Position numbers and translations under genes: made by a program. From Salinispora oceanensis (lineage in GTDB: Bacteria > Actinomycetota > Actinomycetes > Mycobacteriales > Micromonosporaceae), in assembly GCF_000383575.1 (NCBI RefSeq), contig NZ_KB911579.1, forward strand, positions 2,388,523 to 2,452,522: a stretch of 64,000 nucleotides of DNA. The letters are read 5' to 3'. This document shows positions 44,204-53,514 of this stretch, one piece after another. The notes under the pieces are model-generated. The model was given only the letters and a program-made list of their open reading frames with translations. It had not been told where the DNA came from and did no database searches. The number at the start of each line of letters is the position of its first letter. The stretch's first letter is position 1.

Positions 44204-45058
44204 ATGACTAGCGACGGCGATGGTTTCCCTGCCCCATCGGCGCTGGTGGAGCACGCCCGCCGGTTCCGCGAGCAGGGGGGCGTCCCGGCGGAACCCCGGG
44301 TGGCGGCCACCGTACTACTACTTCGGCCCGCCGCCCCCTCGTCCGCTGCCCCGCCGTCCGCCGGCCGGGACGGCTTCGAGGCATACCTGATCCGCCGGGT
44401 CGCGGCGATGGCCTTCGGCGGTGTGTACGCCTTCCCGGGTGGCGGCGTGGATGCATCGGATTCGACGGCCCACGTTGACTGGGCCGGGCCGACCCCGGAT
44501 CAGTGGGGAACCCGGCTGGGGCTGGCTCCGACGGCGGCACAGGCGGTCGTCTGCGCCGCCGCGCGGGAGGTGTTCGAGGAGGCCGGGGTCCTGCTCGCCG
44601 GCCCCGACGCCGACACGGTCGTCGGTGATGTGGCCGGCGATGACTGGGAGGCGGCCCGGGTAGCCCTGGAACGGCGGGAGCTGGGCTTCGCTGAGCTGCT
44701 TGCCCAGCGAGGCCTTACCCTTCGCTCGGATCTGCTGCTGCCGTGGAGCCGGTGGATCACACCCGAGTTCGAGCCGCGTCGGTTCGACACGTACTTCTTC
44801 GTCGCCCGGCTACCGGTGGGGCAGCGTACCCGGGATGTCTCCGGTGAGGCGGACCGCACGCTCTGGATCTCCCCGGCCGACGCCTGCGCCACCGGGGAGC
44901 TGACCATGCTTCCGCCCACCCTGGTCACCCTCGGGCAGGTGGCAGCCTGCCGGGACCTGGCCGGTGTCATCGCCGCCGCGGCGAACCGCGATTCGGCGAG
45001 TCCGGTGATGCCTCGGCTGGAGGATTCCGGCGCTGGGCCCCGGTTTCTGCTGCGCTGA
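44204..45058 (+). CDS. NUDIX hydrolase
   Basis: 284 residues. The NUDIX box is seen as REVFEEAGVLL with upstream GGGVDASD (Gly-rich loop). An insert and a C-terminal part (RWITPEFEPRRFDTYFFVARLP) match the larger NUDIX type often annotated as acyl-CoA-diphosphatase-like. Substrate is unknown. The ATG at 44204 begins directly after the pit operon in the same direction. Confidence 0.85.
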   Translation: MTSDGDGFPAPSALVEHARRFREQGGVPAEPRVAATVLLLRPAAPSSAAPPSAGRDGFEAYLIRRVAAMAFGGVYAFPGGGVDASDSTAHVDWAGPTPDQWGTRLGLAPTAAQAVVCAAAREVFEEAGVLLAGPDADTVVGDVAGDDWEAARVALERRELGFAELLAQRGLTLRSDLLLPWSRWITPEFEPRRFDTYFFVARLPVGQRTRDVSGEADRTLWISPADACATGELTMLPPTLVTLGQVAACRDLAGVIAAAANRDSASPVMPRLEDSGAGPRFLLR

Positions 45059-45220
45059 CCGGCCGGTCAGGCTTCCGTCCCAGCGCCGGTGCTGGATTCG
45101 GCTGATTCGGGCCGTAGCCGGTAGGTTGCTGTCTATGCGATGTGGCTGACTCGTGGTTCGCCAAGGCGTACCCGCCCTCGGGACGACGGCGGAGCCGCGA
45201 GGCGAGCAGGTGGAGGCGCG

Positions 45221-45865
45221 ATGGTCCGGAGCGGCTACGACGAGCAGCTTGATCGGTTGACTGGCGCCTTGGTGGTGATGAGCCGGGAGGCCGTGGGGGC
45301 GATCCGGGGTGCGGGTACCGCGCTGCTGGACGTGGACCGGGAAGCAGCCGAGCAGGTTGTTCGGAACGACGCGGTCCTCGATCAGCTTCGCTGGGACATT
45401 GAGGCGGCCGTTCCGGAGCTGCTCGCCCGGCAGCAGCCGGTCGCCTCGGACCTGCGCCTGGTGCTCTGCGCCATCCGGATCGCGGCCGACCTCGAGCGGA
45501 TGGGCGACCTCGCTGTCCACATTGCCAAGGTCGTGCAGATGCGGTACCCGGTCATGGTCGTCCCTCCGCCGGCGGCAGCCGTGGTGACGGAGATGGCCGA
45601 AGCGGCGGCACGGCTCGCGGAGAAGGCCTCGACCGTGCTCGCCACCCGCGATCCGCTGACCGCGATGCAGATCGGGCTCGACGACGACGAGGTCGACACC
45701 GCCCAGTCGCGCCTGCTGTCGCTGCTGTTGGCCAGCTGGCAGTACGGGGTGGAGAGCGCCATCGACCTCGCCCTGGTCGGCCGCTACTACGAGCGGTACG
45801 CGGACCATGCGGTCAACGTGGCGCGTCAGGTTGTCTACCTGGTCACCGGCACGATCCGGCTCTAG
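45221..45865 (+). CDS. phoU: PhoU phosphate signalling protein
   Basis: 214 residues, two three-helix PhoU bundles. The metal-binding segments are ERMGDLAVHIA and YERYADHAVNVARQV. PhoU restrains the PhoR kinase and PstB when phosphate is plentiful. GGTGGAGG precedes the ATG at 45221. The upstream extension (to 45140) is Arg-rich and unlikely. The gene lies just before the pst operon. Confidence 0.93.
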   Translation: MVRSGYDEQLDRLTGALVVMSREAVGAIRGAGTALLDVDREAAEQVVRNDAVLDQLRWDIEAAVPELLARQQPVASDLRLVLCAIRIAADLERMGDLAVHIAKVVQMRYPVMVVPPPAAAVVTEMAEAAARLAEKASTVLATRDPLTAMQIGLDDDEVDTAQSRLLSLLLASWQYGVESAIDLALVGRYYERYADHAVNVARQVVYLVTGTIRL

Positions 45866-46010
45866 GCCGGTCGGGTCAGCGCCGGCCGCGCAGACCCGGG
45901 GCGGGCGCTCGACGGGACCCGGAGGTCGGGGGCCGCGATCCGGACATCTGGGGAGCTGGTGGCCCGAAAGTCACAGTGCTGATGTTCCCGGCCACGATTC
46001 TCGTCGTGGA

Positions 46011-46032
46011 GTTCACTTTTCGTTCACTTAGC
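46011..46032 (+). promoter_or_regulatory. PHO box (two 11-bp direct repeats)
   Basis: GTTCACTTTTC at 46011 and GTTCACTTAGC at 46022 are consecutive 11-bp units of the GTTCACC type, about 90 bp before pstS. They indicate PhoP induction under phosphate limitation. Confidence 0.85.
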
Positions 46033-46118
46033 GCCGGTCGCGCGGCTACCTGGGCCTTCTACCTTGACTTCTCGTACGGCCCGGACGGGCTGGCACACCC
46101 CGATAGAGAGGCTTTCTG

Positions 46119-47075
46119 GTGAACCGCAACGTGCTTTCGCGGCGCGTCCTCGCCGGCACCGCGCTCGCCGCGCTCGCGCTTACCGGCTGCAGCAGCAACA
46201 ACGAAGGCGCCGATGGTGGCGAAAAGCTTTCGGGTGAGGTCAAGGTCAACGGCTCCAGCACCGTCGCTCCGCTGAGCGAGGCCGCGGCCACCTTCTACCG
46301 GGAGGTCCAGAACGGCGTCAACGTCTCCGTCGGCACCTCCGGCACCGGCGGCGGCTTCGAGCGGTTCTGCAAGGGGGAGACCGACATCTCTGACGCCTCC
46401 CGTCCGATCAAGGAGTCGGAGATCGAGGCCTGCGAGGCGGCCGGGATCCAGTACAAGGAACTGGTCGTCGCCAACGACGCCCTCACGGTGGTCGTCAGCA
46501 AGGACAACGACTGGGCTGACTGCCTCACGGTTGACCAGCTCAAGGCGATCTGGGAGCCGAACTCCAAGGTCGCCAACTGGAACCAGGTCGACCCCAGCTT
46601 CCCGGACGAGCCGCTGAAGCTCTTCGGCCCGGGCACCGACTCCGGCACCTTCGACTACTTCACCGACGAGATCAACGGTGAGGAGGGCGCCAGCCGCACC
46701 GACTACACCGCGTCGGAGAACGACAACGTCGTGGTGCAGGGCGTCGCCGGTACCAAGGGCGGACTGGGCTACTTCGGCTTCACCTACTTCGAGGAGAACG
46801 CGGACAAGCTCAAGGCGCTCAAGGTCGACGGTGGCGCCGGCTGCGTCGAGCCGAGCCTGAAGACCGCGCAGGAGAACACCTACCAGCCGCTCTCCCGGCC
46901 GCTGTTCATCTACGTCAGCGACGCCGGTGTCAAGAAGGAGCAGGTCGCGGACTTCGTCAACTTCTACATCGAGGAGATCGACGAGATCGTCCTGGAGGCG
47001 AAGTACGTCCCGCTCACCGAGGAGCAGAAGAGCACCCTCCAGGCTGAGTTCGACGCCCTGAAGGCTGCGGCCTGA
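46119..47075 (+). CDS. pstS: Phosphate ABC transporter substrate-binding protein PstS
   Basis: 318 residues, a lipoprotein (lipobox ALALTGC at about residue 24). Phosphate-binding segments are NGSSTVAPLSEA, SGTGGGFERF and GPGTDSGTFDYFT. It captures phosphate outside the cell for PstCAB. A GAGAGG site precedes the GTG at 46119. Induction by the PHO box at 46011 is expected. Confidence 0.97.
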   Translation: MNRNVLSRRVLAGTALAALALTGCSSNNEGADGGEKLSGEVKVNGSSTVAPLSEAAATFYREVQNGVNVSVGTSGTGGGFERFCKGETDISDASRPIKESEIEACEAAGIQYKELVVANDALTVVVSKDNDWADCLTVDQLKAIWEPNSKVANWNQVDPSFPDEPLKLFGPGTDSGTFDYFTDEINGEEGASRTDYTASENDNVVVQGVAGTKGGLGYFGFTYFEENADKLKALKVDGGAGCVEPSLKTAQENTYQPLSRPLFIYVSDAGVKKEQVADFVNFYIEEIDEIVLEAKYVPLTEEQKSTLQAEFDALKAAA

Positions 47076-47076
47076 C

Positions 47077-48024
47077 GTGTCCACCAGTACCTCGAACGCC
47101 GGTTCCGCCGCGGGCAGCGCCCTGCGGCGGGGCCGGCGTCGCCCCGTTGACAGCACCGTCAAGGTCCTGCTCGTCGCTGCCGCGTTGGTCTCGGTCGCCA
47201 CCACGATCGGGATCGTCATCGCGTTGGTGCAGCCGACGATCGGGTTCTTCCAGCAGGTCAGCGTCGTTGAGTTCATCACCGGCACGAGCTGGACGCCGAC
47301 CTTCGCGCAGAAGGCCTACGGTGTCCTGCCCCTTGTCGCCGCCACGCTGACGGTGACCGGCGTCGCGCTGACCATCGCCGTTCCGCTCGGCCTGGGCTCG
47401 GCGATCTACCTCTCGGAGTACGCCAACCCGCGTACCCGCAAGGTGCTCAAGCCGATCATCGAACTGCTCGCTGGCGTGCCGACGGTCGTGTACGGCTTCG
47501 TCGCGCTCTTCGCACTCAACCCGCTGCTGCAGAAGTGGTGGCCGACCGACGACGGACCGGCCTTCCAGAACCTGCTCATCGCGGGTATCGCGATGGGCAT
47601 CATGATCGTGCCGACCATCGCCAGCATCTCCGAGGACTCGATGGCCGCCGTTCCGCGCAGCCTGCGCGAGGGCGCGTACGCGCTGGCCTCCACGAAGATG
47701 CAGGTGTCCACGCGGGTGGTGGTGCCGGCGGCGATGTCCGGCATCGTCGCCGCGGTTGTCCTGGGGATCTCCCGCGCGGTGGGGGAAACCATGATCGTTA
47801 CGATCGCGGGTGGCCTCACCTCGGACCGGATCGTCCTCAATCCGCTGGAGGGGGCGGCGACCATGACCGCCTTCATCGCCAACATCTCCTCGGGCGACAT
47901 TCCGGTCGGGTCGCTCGACTACGACTCGGTATTCGCCGTCGGTGCGCTGCTGTTCCTCATCACCTTCGCGCTGAACGCGGTGTCGATCCGGATGGTCCGT
48001 CGTTTCCGGGAGGTCTACGAGTGA
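47077..48024 (+). CDS. pstC: Phosphate ABC transporter permease PstC
   Basis: 315 residues with six membrane helices. The ABC permease EAA loop is seen as SLREGAYALASTKMQVSTRVV. It begins one base after pstS stops and overlaps pstA (GTGA). It forms half of the phosphate channel with PstA. Confidence 0.97.
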   Translation: MSTSTSNAGSAAGSALRRGRRRPVDSTVKVLLVAAALVSVATTIGIVIALVQPTIGFFQQVSVVEFITGTSWTPTFAQKAYGVLPLVAATLTVTGVALTIAVPLGLGSAIYLSEYANPRTRKVLKPIIELLAGVPTVVYGFVALFALNPLLQKWWPTDDGPAFQNLLIAGIAMGIMIVPTIASISEDSMAAVPRSLREGAYALASTKMQVSTRVVVPAAMSGIVAAVVLGISRAVGETMIVTIAGGLTSDRIVLNPLEGAATMTAFIANISSGDIPVGSLDYDSVFAVGALLFLITFALNAVSIRMVRRFREVYE

Positions 48025-48941
48025 GCACCCCCACCACCACCACCGAGACCCGACCGGATTCGTCCGCGTCGGGTAATGCGCTGACCCAGCGCCGTAGCCG
48101 GCCGGGTGAGGTCGCGTTCCGGCTGGCGATGCAGGCCTGCCTGCTGATCGCCTTCGGCGTACTCGCCGCCCTGCTGACCTGGGTGCTCGTCAAGGGCTGG
48201 AACCGGCTGGACTCCCGGCTGTGGACCGAGATGCCCACCGGTCTGGTGAGCCGGCTGGACGGCGCTGGCGTGCAGTCCGCGCTGGTCGGCACGCTTTGGA
48301 TCATCTCGCTGGTCGCGTTGATCTGCCTGCCGATCGGCGTCCTGTCCGCGATCTACCTGGAGGAGTACGCGGACAACACCCGCTGGTACAACCGGCTGCT
48401 GGAACTCAACATCCAGAACCTCGCCGGCGTACCATCGATCATTTTCGGTATTCTCGGCCTGGGGATCATCGCCCGGGCGCTCGGCCTTGGGTTCACGGTC
48501 ATCACCGCGGCGATCGTGTTGTCGCTGCTGGTCCTGCCGGTGGTCATCATCGCCACCCGGGAGGCCATCCGGGCGGTGCCGCAGTCGATCCGGCATGCCT
48601 CCTACGCCCTCGGTGCGACCAAGTGGCAGACCGTGTCCCGGCAGGTGCTGCCGTCGGCGGTTCCGGGGATCGCCACCGGGTCGATCCTGGCTTTGTCCCG
48701 TGCGATCGGGGAGGCCGCCCCGCTGATCGTCCTGGGTGCGGTCACCTTCATCACCTTCAACCCGGATGGGCTGGACAGCGGGTACACCGCGCTGCCGATC
48801 CAGATCTACACCTTCATCACCCGCTCGCAGTCGGAGTACACGGAGCTCGCTGCCGGTGCCATCGTCCTGCTGCTGGCGATTGTGCTCGCGATGAACTCGA
48901 TCGCGATTTTCGTTCGTAACCGGTTCGAGAAGCGCTGGTGA
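48021..48941 (+). CDS. pstA: Phosphate ABC transporter permease PstA
   Basis: 306 residues with six membrane helices after a Thr-rich N-terminus. The EAA loop is SIRHASYALGATKWQTVSRQ. Start GTG at 48021 overlaps the pstC stop. It is the second half of the phosphate channel. Confidence 0.97.
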   Translation: MSTPTTTTETRPDSSASGNALTQRRSRPGEVAFRLAMQACLLIAFGVLAALLTWVLVKGWNRLDSRLWTEMPTGLVSRLDGAGVQSALVGTLWIISLVALICLPIGVLSAIYLEEYADNTRWYNRLLELNIQNLAGVPSIIFGILGLGIIARALGLGFTVITAAIVLSLLVLPVVIIATREAIRAVPQSIRHASYALGATKWQTVSRQVLPSAVPGIATGSILALSRAIGEAAPLIVLGAVTFITFNPDGLDSGYTALPIQIYTFITRSQSEYTELAAGAIVLLLAIVLAMNSIAIFVRNRFEKRW

Positions 48942-49002
48942 GTAGTCCGATGACGGATCACCGGCTCCACCGTCCCACCCACCCCATCCCGAGGTGAGCA
49001 CC

Positions 49003-49869
49003 GTGAACCCCACCGACACCACCAACCGGCCCAGCGTCAGCATTGCCGGCGTTGGCGCCCAGCCGACCGGAACCTCCAAGCCCGACGCGGCGGACCCGGT
49101 GATGGAGCTCTCCGGAGTCAGCGTGTTCTACGGCGCCTACGAGGCCGTACGCGACACGTCGATGCCGATCCAGGAGAAGCAGATCACGGCGATGATCGGC
49201 CCTTCCGGGTGTGGCAAGTCGACCATCCTGCGGTCGTTGAACCGGATGAACGACCTCATCCCCGGAGCTCGCGTCTCCGGGGCGGTGACGTACCACGGCC
49301 AGGACCTGTACGCCAAGGACGTTGACCCGATCGAGGTCCGGCGCCGCATCGGCATGGTCTTCCAGAAGCCGAACCCGTTCCCCAAGTCGATCTACGACAA
49401 TGTGGCCTACGGGCCGCGGGTCACTGGCATGAAGGTCTCCAGCATGGATGACCTGGTGGAGAAGGCGCTGCGCGACGCCGCCCTCTGGGACGAGGTCAAG
49501 GACAAGCTCAAGACCAGCGGTCTGGCCCTCTCCGGCGGTCAGCAGCAGCGGCTCTGCATCGCCCGGACGATCGCCGTCCGGCCCGAGATCATCCTTATGG
49601 ACGAGCCCTGCTCGGCGCTCGACCCGATCGCCACGGCGAAGATCGAGGACCTGATGTCGGAGCTGTCGAACGACTACACGATCGTCATCGTCACCCACAA
49701 CATGCAGCAGGCGGCCCGGGTCAGCCACTACACCGCCTTCTTCACGGCCGAGGTGGACGAGCGGCAGGAGCGGCACGGTCGGCTGGTCGAGTTCAGCCAG
49801 ACAGGCAAGCTTTTCACCAACCCAGCGGACAAGCGCACGGAAGACTACATCACCGGCCGCTTCGGCTGA
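49003..49869 (+). CDS. pstB: Phosphate ABC transporter ATPase PstB
   Basis: 288 residues. Walker A is GPSGCGKS, the signature LSGGQQQRL and Walker [14 protein letters not shown]; the H-loop His is in [10 protein letters not shown]. It powers phosphate uptake. GTG at 49003 is chosen since GAGGTGA lies 5 bases upstream; GTG at 48994 overlaps that site. The PstB N-terminus is longer than in E. coli (about 260 residues). Confidence 0.96.
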   Translation: MNPTDTTNRPSVSIAGVGAQPTGTSKPDAADPVMELSGVSVFYGAYEAVRDTSMPIQEKQITAMIGPSGCGKSTILRSLNRMNDLIPGARVSGAVTYHGQDLYAKDVDPIEVRRRIGMVFQKPNPFPKSIYDNVAYGPRVTGMKVSSMDDLVEKALRDAALWDEVKDKLKTSGLALSGGQQQRLCIARTIAVRPEIILMDEPCSALDPIATAKIEDLMSELSNDYTIVIVTHNMQQAARVSHYTAFFTAEVDERQERHGRLVEFSQTGKLFTNPADKRTEDYITGRFG

Positions 49870-49880
49870 GCCCGCGGCCG

Positions 49881-50627
49881 GTGTCGATGAATAACGTCGT
49901 CGAGAACACCAGGGGTGGCTACCGAGCGGAGGGGCGCTTTCTACTGTTTGTGGTGGATGACGACAAGGTCGCCGGCCCAGAGTTGGTGACGGAGTTATCC
50001 ACCCTCCGGGTGCATGGGCGATACTTCCCGCACGCCGCCGAGGCGCTGCTGGCAGCTGGCGCCCTGCAACCGGACGCGGCGGTCGTGTCGGCTGGGCTCA
50101 CCACCATGGCCAGCACCGAGTTGGTCCGGCTGTTGGTCGGGCAGGCCGGCATCCCCACCCTGGTTGGGGTGGGAGATGACGACGGGTCAGTGGTCGTCGG
50201 GGCGCTCCGGGCGGGTGCCACTGCCTGCGTCCGACGGCCGTACCGGATGGACGAGGTGGTGCCGATCCTGCGGGGGATCCGGCCGGAGACCGCCGGCAGC
50301 CTGGATCCCCCGATTGAGCTGGGTGGTCTCCGGATGGAACCGGCCACCTACGAGGTGACGCTGCACGGTCGGCCGATGTCGCTGCCGTTGAAGGAGTTCC
50401 GGCTTCTGTACTTCTTCATGACCCACGCGGACCGGACGGTCAGCCGGGAGCAGCTGTTGTCGGCGGTGTGGGGCGGTTCGACCGGGGAGAGCTCGAACAC
50501 CCTCACGGTGCACATCAAGCGGCTCCGCAAGCGACTGGAGGCGGAGGGGGAGCGGCAGCCGCTCATCATCACGGTGCGGGGGCTGGGCTACCGCTTCACC
50601 CCACCGGAGCATCAGCCCAGTTGGTAG
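49881..50627 (+). CDS. PhoB/OmpR-like winged-helix regulator with a degenerate receiver
   Basis: 248 residues. The N-terminal receiver-like domain has lost its phospho-acceptor Asp (the strand reads DAAVVSAGLTT) and the conserved Lys is Arg (VRRPYRM). The C-terminal winged helix is intact: LPLKEFRLLYFFMTHADRTV, LLSAVWGGSTGESSNTLTVH and TVRGLGYRF. It sits 11 bp after pstB and is likely co-transcribed, so a phosphate role is probable but not by classical phosphorylation. The start could be GTG 49881 or ATG 49887. Confidence 0.88.
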   Translation: MSMNNVVENTRGGYRAEGRFLLFVVDDDKVAGPELVTELSTLRVHGRYFPHAAEALLAAGALQPDAAVVSAGLTTMASTELVRLLVGQAGIPTLVGVGDDDGSVVVGALRAGATACVRRPYRMDEVVPILRGIRPETAGSLDPPIELGGLRMEPATYEVTLHGRPMSLPLKEFRLLYFFMTHADRTVSREQLLSAVWGGSTGESSNTLTVHIKRLRKRLEAEGERQPLIITVRGLGYRFTPPEHQPSW

Positions 50628-51535
50628 TTGACGTGCGCCGACCAGCGGGCGAAGCCAAGCCGCTCGTAGAGAGCCACTGCCGCGGTGTTGGACTCGTCCA
50701 CGTAGAGCATCACCCGGTCCAGGCCCCGCTGGTCCCGGAGGTACGCCAGGCCAGCCGCGGTGAGTGCTTTGCCGAGCCCCCCACCGTGGGCGGTCGGGTC
50801 AACACCCACCACGTACACCTCCCCGATGCGGGCGGAGCCGGGCCGCTCGTGGACCTTGGTCCAGTGGAAACCGAGCAGCCGTCCCGCTGGGTCAACGGCG
50901 AGGAGGAAACCGGCCGCGTCGAACCACGGCTCGTCGCGGCGGGCCCGCAGGTCGGCGGCGCTCCAGCGGCCTTGTTCCGGGTGGTCCGCGAAGGCCTTGG
51001 CGTTGAGTGCCAGCCAGGCGTCGTCGTCGGCTCCGGGTCGGTACGCGCGCAGCGTCACCCCATCGGGTAGGGGCGGCTGCGGGATCGGGGCGGTGAGGGG
51101 CCGGCGGAGCTGCCAGAGCACCCGGGCACGCCGATAGTCCAGGTCCACGGCGAGCGCCGCGGCGGAGGGGTGGTCGCCGTGCGCCCAGGCGCGGAGCGGC
51201 CCGATGACGGCCGCGCGTACGCCTCGGGCCAGGGCTCGTCCGGTTCCCCGACGGCGGTACGCGGGGTGGACCGCCAACTCCACCCCGGTGCCGGCGGCGG
51301 GGTCGGTGGTGTCCAGGTGCGCGTACCCGGTCAGGGTGCCGTCAGCGGTGCGGGCGGTGAGGTGGCAGGTCGGTGCGTGCGGGTCGCGGAGCCGGAGCAG
51401 GGTGTGCTCGTTGAAGGGGTCCGCGCCGTCGGCATCCCCCGCGGCTCGGGCGAGTGCCAACACGTCGGTGATCTCCGGCGGGCTGAGCCGGTCGGTCCGG
51501 GTCACCCGGTCGCTGGCGGGTTCGGTGCTGTTCAT
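50612..51535 (-). CDS. mshD: Mycothiol synthase
   Basis: 307 residues of tandem GNAT domains, acetylating Cys-GlcN-Ins in the last step of mycothiol synthesis. The first half has AVHPAYRRRGTGRALARGV and the second VDPTAHGGGLGKALTAAGL, with the MshD-type VDESNTAAVALYERLGFARW ending. The 3' end overlaps the convergent regulator gene by 16 bp. Its presence confirms a mycothiol-producing actinobacterium. Start ATG at 51535. Confidence 0.93.
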   Translation of the reverse strand: MNSTEPASDRVTRTDRLSPPEITDVLALARAAGDADGADPFNEHTLLRLRDPHAPTCHLTARTADGTLTGYAHLDTTDPAAGTGVELAVHPAYRRRGTGRALARGVRAAVIGPLRAWAHGDHPSAAALAVDLDYRRARVLWQLRRPLTAPIPQPPLPDGVTLRAYRPGADDDAWLALNAKAFADHPEQGRWSAADLRARRDEPWFDAAGFLLAVDPAGRLLGFHWTKVHERPGSARIGEVYVVGVDPTAHGGGLGKALTAAGLAYLRDQRGLDRVMLYVDESNTAAVALYERLGFARWSAHVNYQLG

Positions 51536-51560
51536 CCGGTCACGGTAGCCCGGGCGCCGG

Positions 51561-52460
51561 TCAGGTGACGCCGGGTGGCAGTGCCGTTACCAGGAACCGG
51601 GCGGTGAGCTCGGGCAGGATCTGGTTGAGGGCGTCCACGGTGTCCTGCCGGGGCCCACCCGAGTCGTGCAGCAGCACGATCGAGCCGGGTTCGACTCCGT
51701 CAAGCACGGTTGTCATGATGGGATCGGCGCCCGGGCTCTCCCAGTCCCGCGGGTCGATTGTCCAGTGCAGCGGGGTCATTCCCAGCTCCTCGGCCGTGGA
51801 CACGACCGAGTAGGTCCAGGCGCCGCCGGGCTGGCGGTAGTACGCGATGGGGGCCCCGGGGACGGCGGCGTGGATGGCGTTGCTGGTTCGGGTCAGGTCT
51901 GCCCGGATCTCGTCCGGCGAGCGGGAGCCGAGGGCGATGTCGTGGTTCCAGGTGTGGTTGCACAGGGTGTGCCCGTCGGCCACGATCGCTTGGACCAGCT
52001 CCGGGTAGGCGCTAGCGTTCTCGCCGGTCACGCAGAAGGTGGCGGTGACCCCGTACGTCCGCAGGGACCTGAGGACCTGTGGGGTGTACTGGGGGTCTGG
52101 TCCGTCGTCGAAGGTCAGCGCCACGGCCGAGGTTTCGGTGGTGCGCCGGGTTCCTTCGTCGTAATAGTCGCTGCTTGGGGTCGGGTCTGGGGCGGCTGCG
52201 CTGTCGCCGTCGCCCTGCCGTGGTGTCGTGGTGCTGCCGTCGGGTGTTGGTGCCCCCGACGGCGCGGGCTGGTCGGGTGAGTGTGGCGTGGTGGCGTTGC
52301 TGGTGATCGGGTCCCCGGTCGGCGCGATGCCGCGCCCGATCGCGAACGCGGAGCCGAGCAGCGCGATCACGACGGCGGCCGCGATGGCGAGGGAGCGGGT
52401 GGCTGGGTTGAGCTGCCTCAGCCCGCCCATCCGGGTGGGATCGCCGCCTTTCGTCTGCAC
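51561..52460 (-). CDS. Secreted or membrane-anchored polysaccharide deacetylase
   Basis: 299 residues. A basic N-terminus and one membrane helix (LAIAAAVVIALLGSAFAIG) lead to a Thr/Pro/Ser-rich stalk (about 50-105), then a NodB domain. The NodB motifs are TFDDGPDPQYTPQVL (motif 1, catalytic Asp and metal Asp), HTWNH (motif 2, metal His) and RQPGGAWTYS (motif 3), with LHDSGGPRQDT at the end. It would deacetylate peptidoglycan or another cell-wall glycan outside the membrane. GTG start at 52460. Confidence 0.92.
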   Translation of the reverse strand: MQTKGGDPTRMGGLRQLNPATRSLAIAAAVVIALLGSAFAIGRGIAPTGDPITSNATTPHSPDQPAPSGAPTPDGSTTTPRQGDGDSAAAPDPTPSSDYYDEGTRRTTETSAVALTFDDGPDPQYTPQVLRSLRTYGVTATFCVTGENASAYPELVQAIVADGHTLCNHTWNHDIALGSRSPDEIRADLTRTSNAIHAAVPGAPIAYYRQPGGAWTYSVVSTAEELGMTPLHWTIDPRDWESPGADPIMTTVLDGVEPGSIVLLHDSGGPRQDTVDALNQILPELTARFLVTALPPGVT

Positions 52461-52552
52461 CGTATGTACCCCCGTACTTACCGGTAAGCGGTCCTAGAAC
52501 ATGAGAATAGTCCCGATTATGGGTAATAATCGGGCAAATAGTTAATAGCGGA

Positions 52553-53266
52553 TCAGACGGAGACCGGGGCGGGCTCCGACTCCGGTAGCGCCCGGGCGGG
52601 CGGAACAACGAACTTGTAGCCGACCTGGCGGACGGTGCCGATCATCGACTCGTACTCGGAGCCGAGCTTGGCGCGCAGCCGTCGGACGTGCACGTCCACC
52701 GTGCGGGTCCCGCCGAAGTAGTCGTAGCCCCACACCTCGCGCAGTAGTTGGTCTCGGGTGAAGACCCGCCCCGGATGCTGCGCCAGGAACTTGAGCAGTT
52801 CGAACTCCTTGTAGGTCAGGTCGAGGGGGCGGCCCTTCAGCTTCGCGGCGTAGGTGTCCGGATCGATGGTCAACTCGCCGGCCCGGATCGAACTGTCGGC
52901 CCCCGTGGTCGCGTCCGTCAACCGGCCGATCACTAAGCGTAACCGGGCCTCGACCTCGGCGGGGCCGGCTGAGGCGAGGATTACATCGTCAACGCCCCAG
53001 TCGGCGTTGAGTGCGATCAGCCCGGCTTCGGTGACGACCGCGAGCAGGGGTGCGTTGAGCCCGGTGGCGTGCAGCATCCGGCAGGTGTCCCGGGCCTCGC
53101 TCAGCTCGGAACGGGCGTCGATCACGACCACGTCCGGGCTGGGGCCGGCGACCAGCGTACGTACGTCGCGTGGGGCGGTGCGGACCGAGTGGGGTAGTAA
53201 GTCGAGCGCTGGCAGCACAGCGGATGGTTCACCTGCGCGTGCCGTCACCAGAAGCAGGATCTCCAC
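52553..53266 (-). CDS. glnR: GlnR, OmpR-type nitrogen regulator
   Basis: 237 residues. The receiver keeps the Asp that GlnR uses for dimerisation ([10 protein letters not shown]) but lacks other phosphorylation residues, as in Streptomyces GlnR. The winged helix is classic ([50 protein letters not shown]). It controls nitrogen genes. The GTG at 53266 follows GGAGG by five bases; the GTG at 53272 overlaps that site. Confidence 0.93.
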   Translation of the reverse strand: MEILLLVTARAGEPSAVLPALDLLPHSVRTAPRDVRTLVAGPSPDVVVIDARSELSEARDTCRMLHATGLNAPLLAVVTEAGLIALNADWGVDDVILASAGPAEVEARLRLVIGRLTDATTGADSSIRAGELTIDPDTYAAKLKGRPLDLTYKEFELLKFLAQHPGRVFTRDQLLREVWGYDYFGGTRTVDVHVRRLRAKLGSEYESMIGTVRQVGYKFVVPPARALPESEPAPVSV

Positions 53267-53514
53267 GATCACCTCCGTCCCGGCGGCGCGGTGGCCGCGC
53301 GTGACCAGCGCGCGCTCCGCACTGAGGGCGCTGGGGTACTGCGTGGTCCCGGCGTCACTGACGGGCGGGTAAACAGGTTGAGCCTAACCGATCGCCCTGC
53401 GTCAACCTGCAGCGCAAATCCGTTTCGTCTGTTATGCCCATGACTGGGGGGTAGGTTTTAACGTCACCGAAACCATGCCGCCCGCGGTGCCACGCGGTCT
53501 GGCACGATCGGTGG

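Noticed and set aside
53380..53480. GlnR box in front of glnR
   Set aside because: GTCAC and GAAAC elements occur but without the required 6-bp spacing.
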